Source: Bacteriovoracaceae bacterium (GTDB taxonomy: Bacteria > Bdellovibrionota > Bacteriovoracia > Bacteriovoracales > Bacteriovoracaceae). From it: a DNA stretch of 14,793 nt. This document shows positions 14,641-14,793 of this stretch, in pieces. The stretch is from positions 1-14,793 of the forward strand of contig JAGLCH010000347.1 in NCBI GenBank assembly GCA_023146355.1, read 5' to 3'. Within the stretch, counting starts at the first letter, position 1. Each line of letters opens with the position of its first letter. The position numbers and the translations under genes were made by a program. A model generated the notes under the pieces. It searched no databases. It was given only the letters and a program-made list of their open reading frames with translations, and had not been told where the DNA came from.

Positions 14641-14793
14641 TCAAGAAATGATTGACGCTTTTAATGCGACAACAACTTCCCTATAGCTTGGAAGCATAAA
14701 TTCCTTCTCAAGATCGACAAAGAGTGTACTCATCGACTCCTCTCCTTTTTTAAAATTGAGGAGGCGCCAAACAAACGTCTCAAGAACGATAAA
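14641..14793 (-). CDS. C-terminal fragment of an unrecognised protein, cut by window end
   Basis: The minus strand is open from the window edge to a TGA at 14643-14641, giving the last 50 residues of a protein, including ETFVWRLLNFKKGEES and DLEKEFMLPSYREVVV. The amphipathic, helix-like composition and the absence of stops suggest a real gene end. It converges on the channel gene with only 6 bp between the stop codons and no visible terminator. I do not recognise the family. An internal ATG preceded by GGAGAGGAG (near 14730) could also start a short protein of 30 residues. Confidence 0.5.
   Translation of the reverse strand, partial: FIVLETFVWRLLNFKKGEESMSTLFVDLEKEFMLPSYREVVVALKASIIS

Overview
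The window is AT-rich bacterial chromosome with Gram-negative envelope traits: Sec signal peptides, an outer-membrane barrel candidate, periplasmic sensors and a chemoreceptor. The mixture of exported proteases and a nuclease, many signalling genes, and an EAG/HCN-like cyclic-nucleotide-gated channel recalls the predatory Bdellovibrionota (Bacteriovorax/Halobacteriovorax type). That assignment is inference from gene content and base composition. No rRNA, tRNA, IS element, CRISPR or phage gene was seen.

Region 1 (1-3113, all minus strand) is a chemosensory block. Three tandem paralogous genes encode 155-residue secreted single-Cache proteins. They lead into a dCache-type methyl-accepting chemotaxis protein whose signalling tip is cut off by the window start. 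The gene nearest the MCP ends 21 bp before it, so the two are probably cotranscribed. Two of the Cache genes carry the same CCGATA box (FliA/sigma-28 -10-like) about 31 nt before their ATG.

Region 2 (3214-10866, all minus strand) holds mostly stand-alone genes, several with clear intrinsic terminators. They are a small outer-membrane barrel candidate, a subtilase (S8) without an inhibitory propeptide, the nucleoid protein HU, a DUF1045/2H phosphoesterase-like protein, a secreted EndA-type nuclease, and a 997-residue gingipain-like (C25) protease with Ig-like modules and a C-terminal P domain. The exported S8, C25 and EndA enzymes together look like a macromolecule-degrading set, suited to feeding on prey or detritus.

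Region 3 (11020-14634, plus strand) starts at a divergent intergenic region. It holds an MnmC-like methyltransferase, a degenerate receiver/HD-GYP protein and a six-transmembrane voltage-sensor K+ channel with a cyclic-nucleotide-binding domain. The last two are 59 bp apart and may be coexpressed, suggesting nucleotide-messenger signalling linked to membrane potential. A minus-strand gene fragment converges on the channel gene at the right edge.

The candidates for something less described are the triple secreted-Cache array feeding an MCP under a possible flagellar sigma factor, and the pairing of a catalytically degenerate HD-GYP protein with a cyclic-nucleotide-gated channel.
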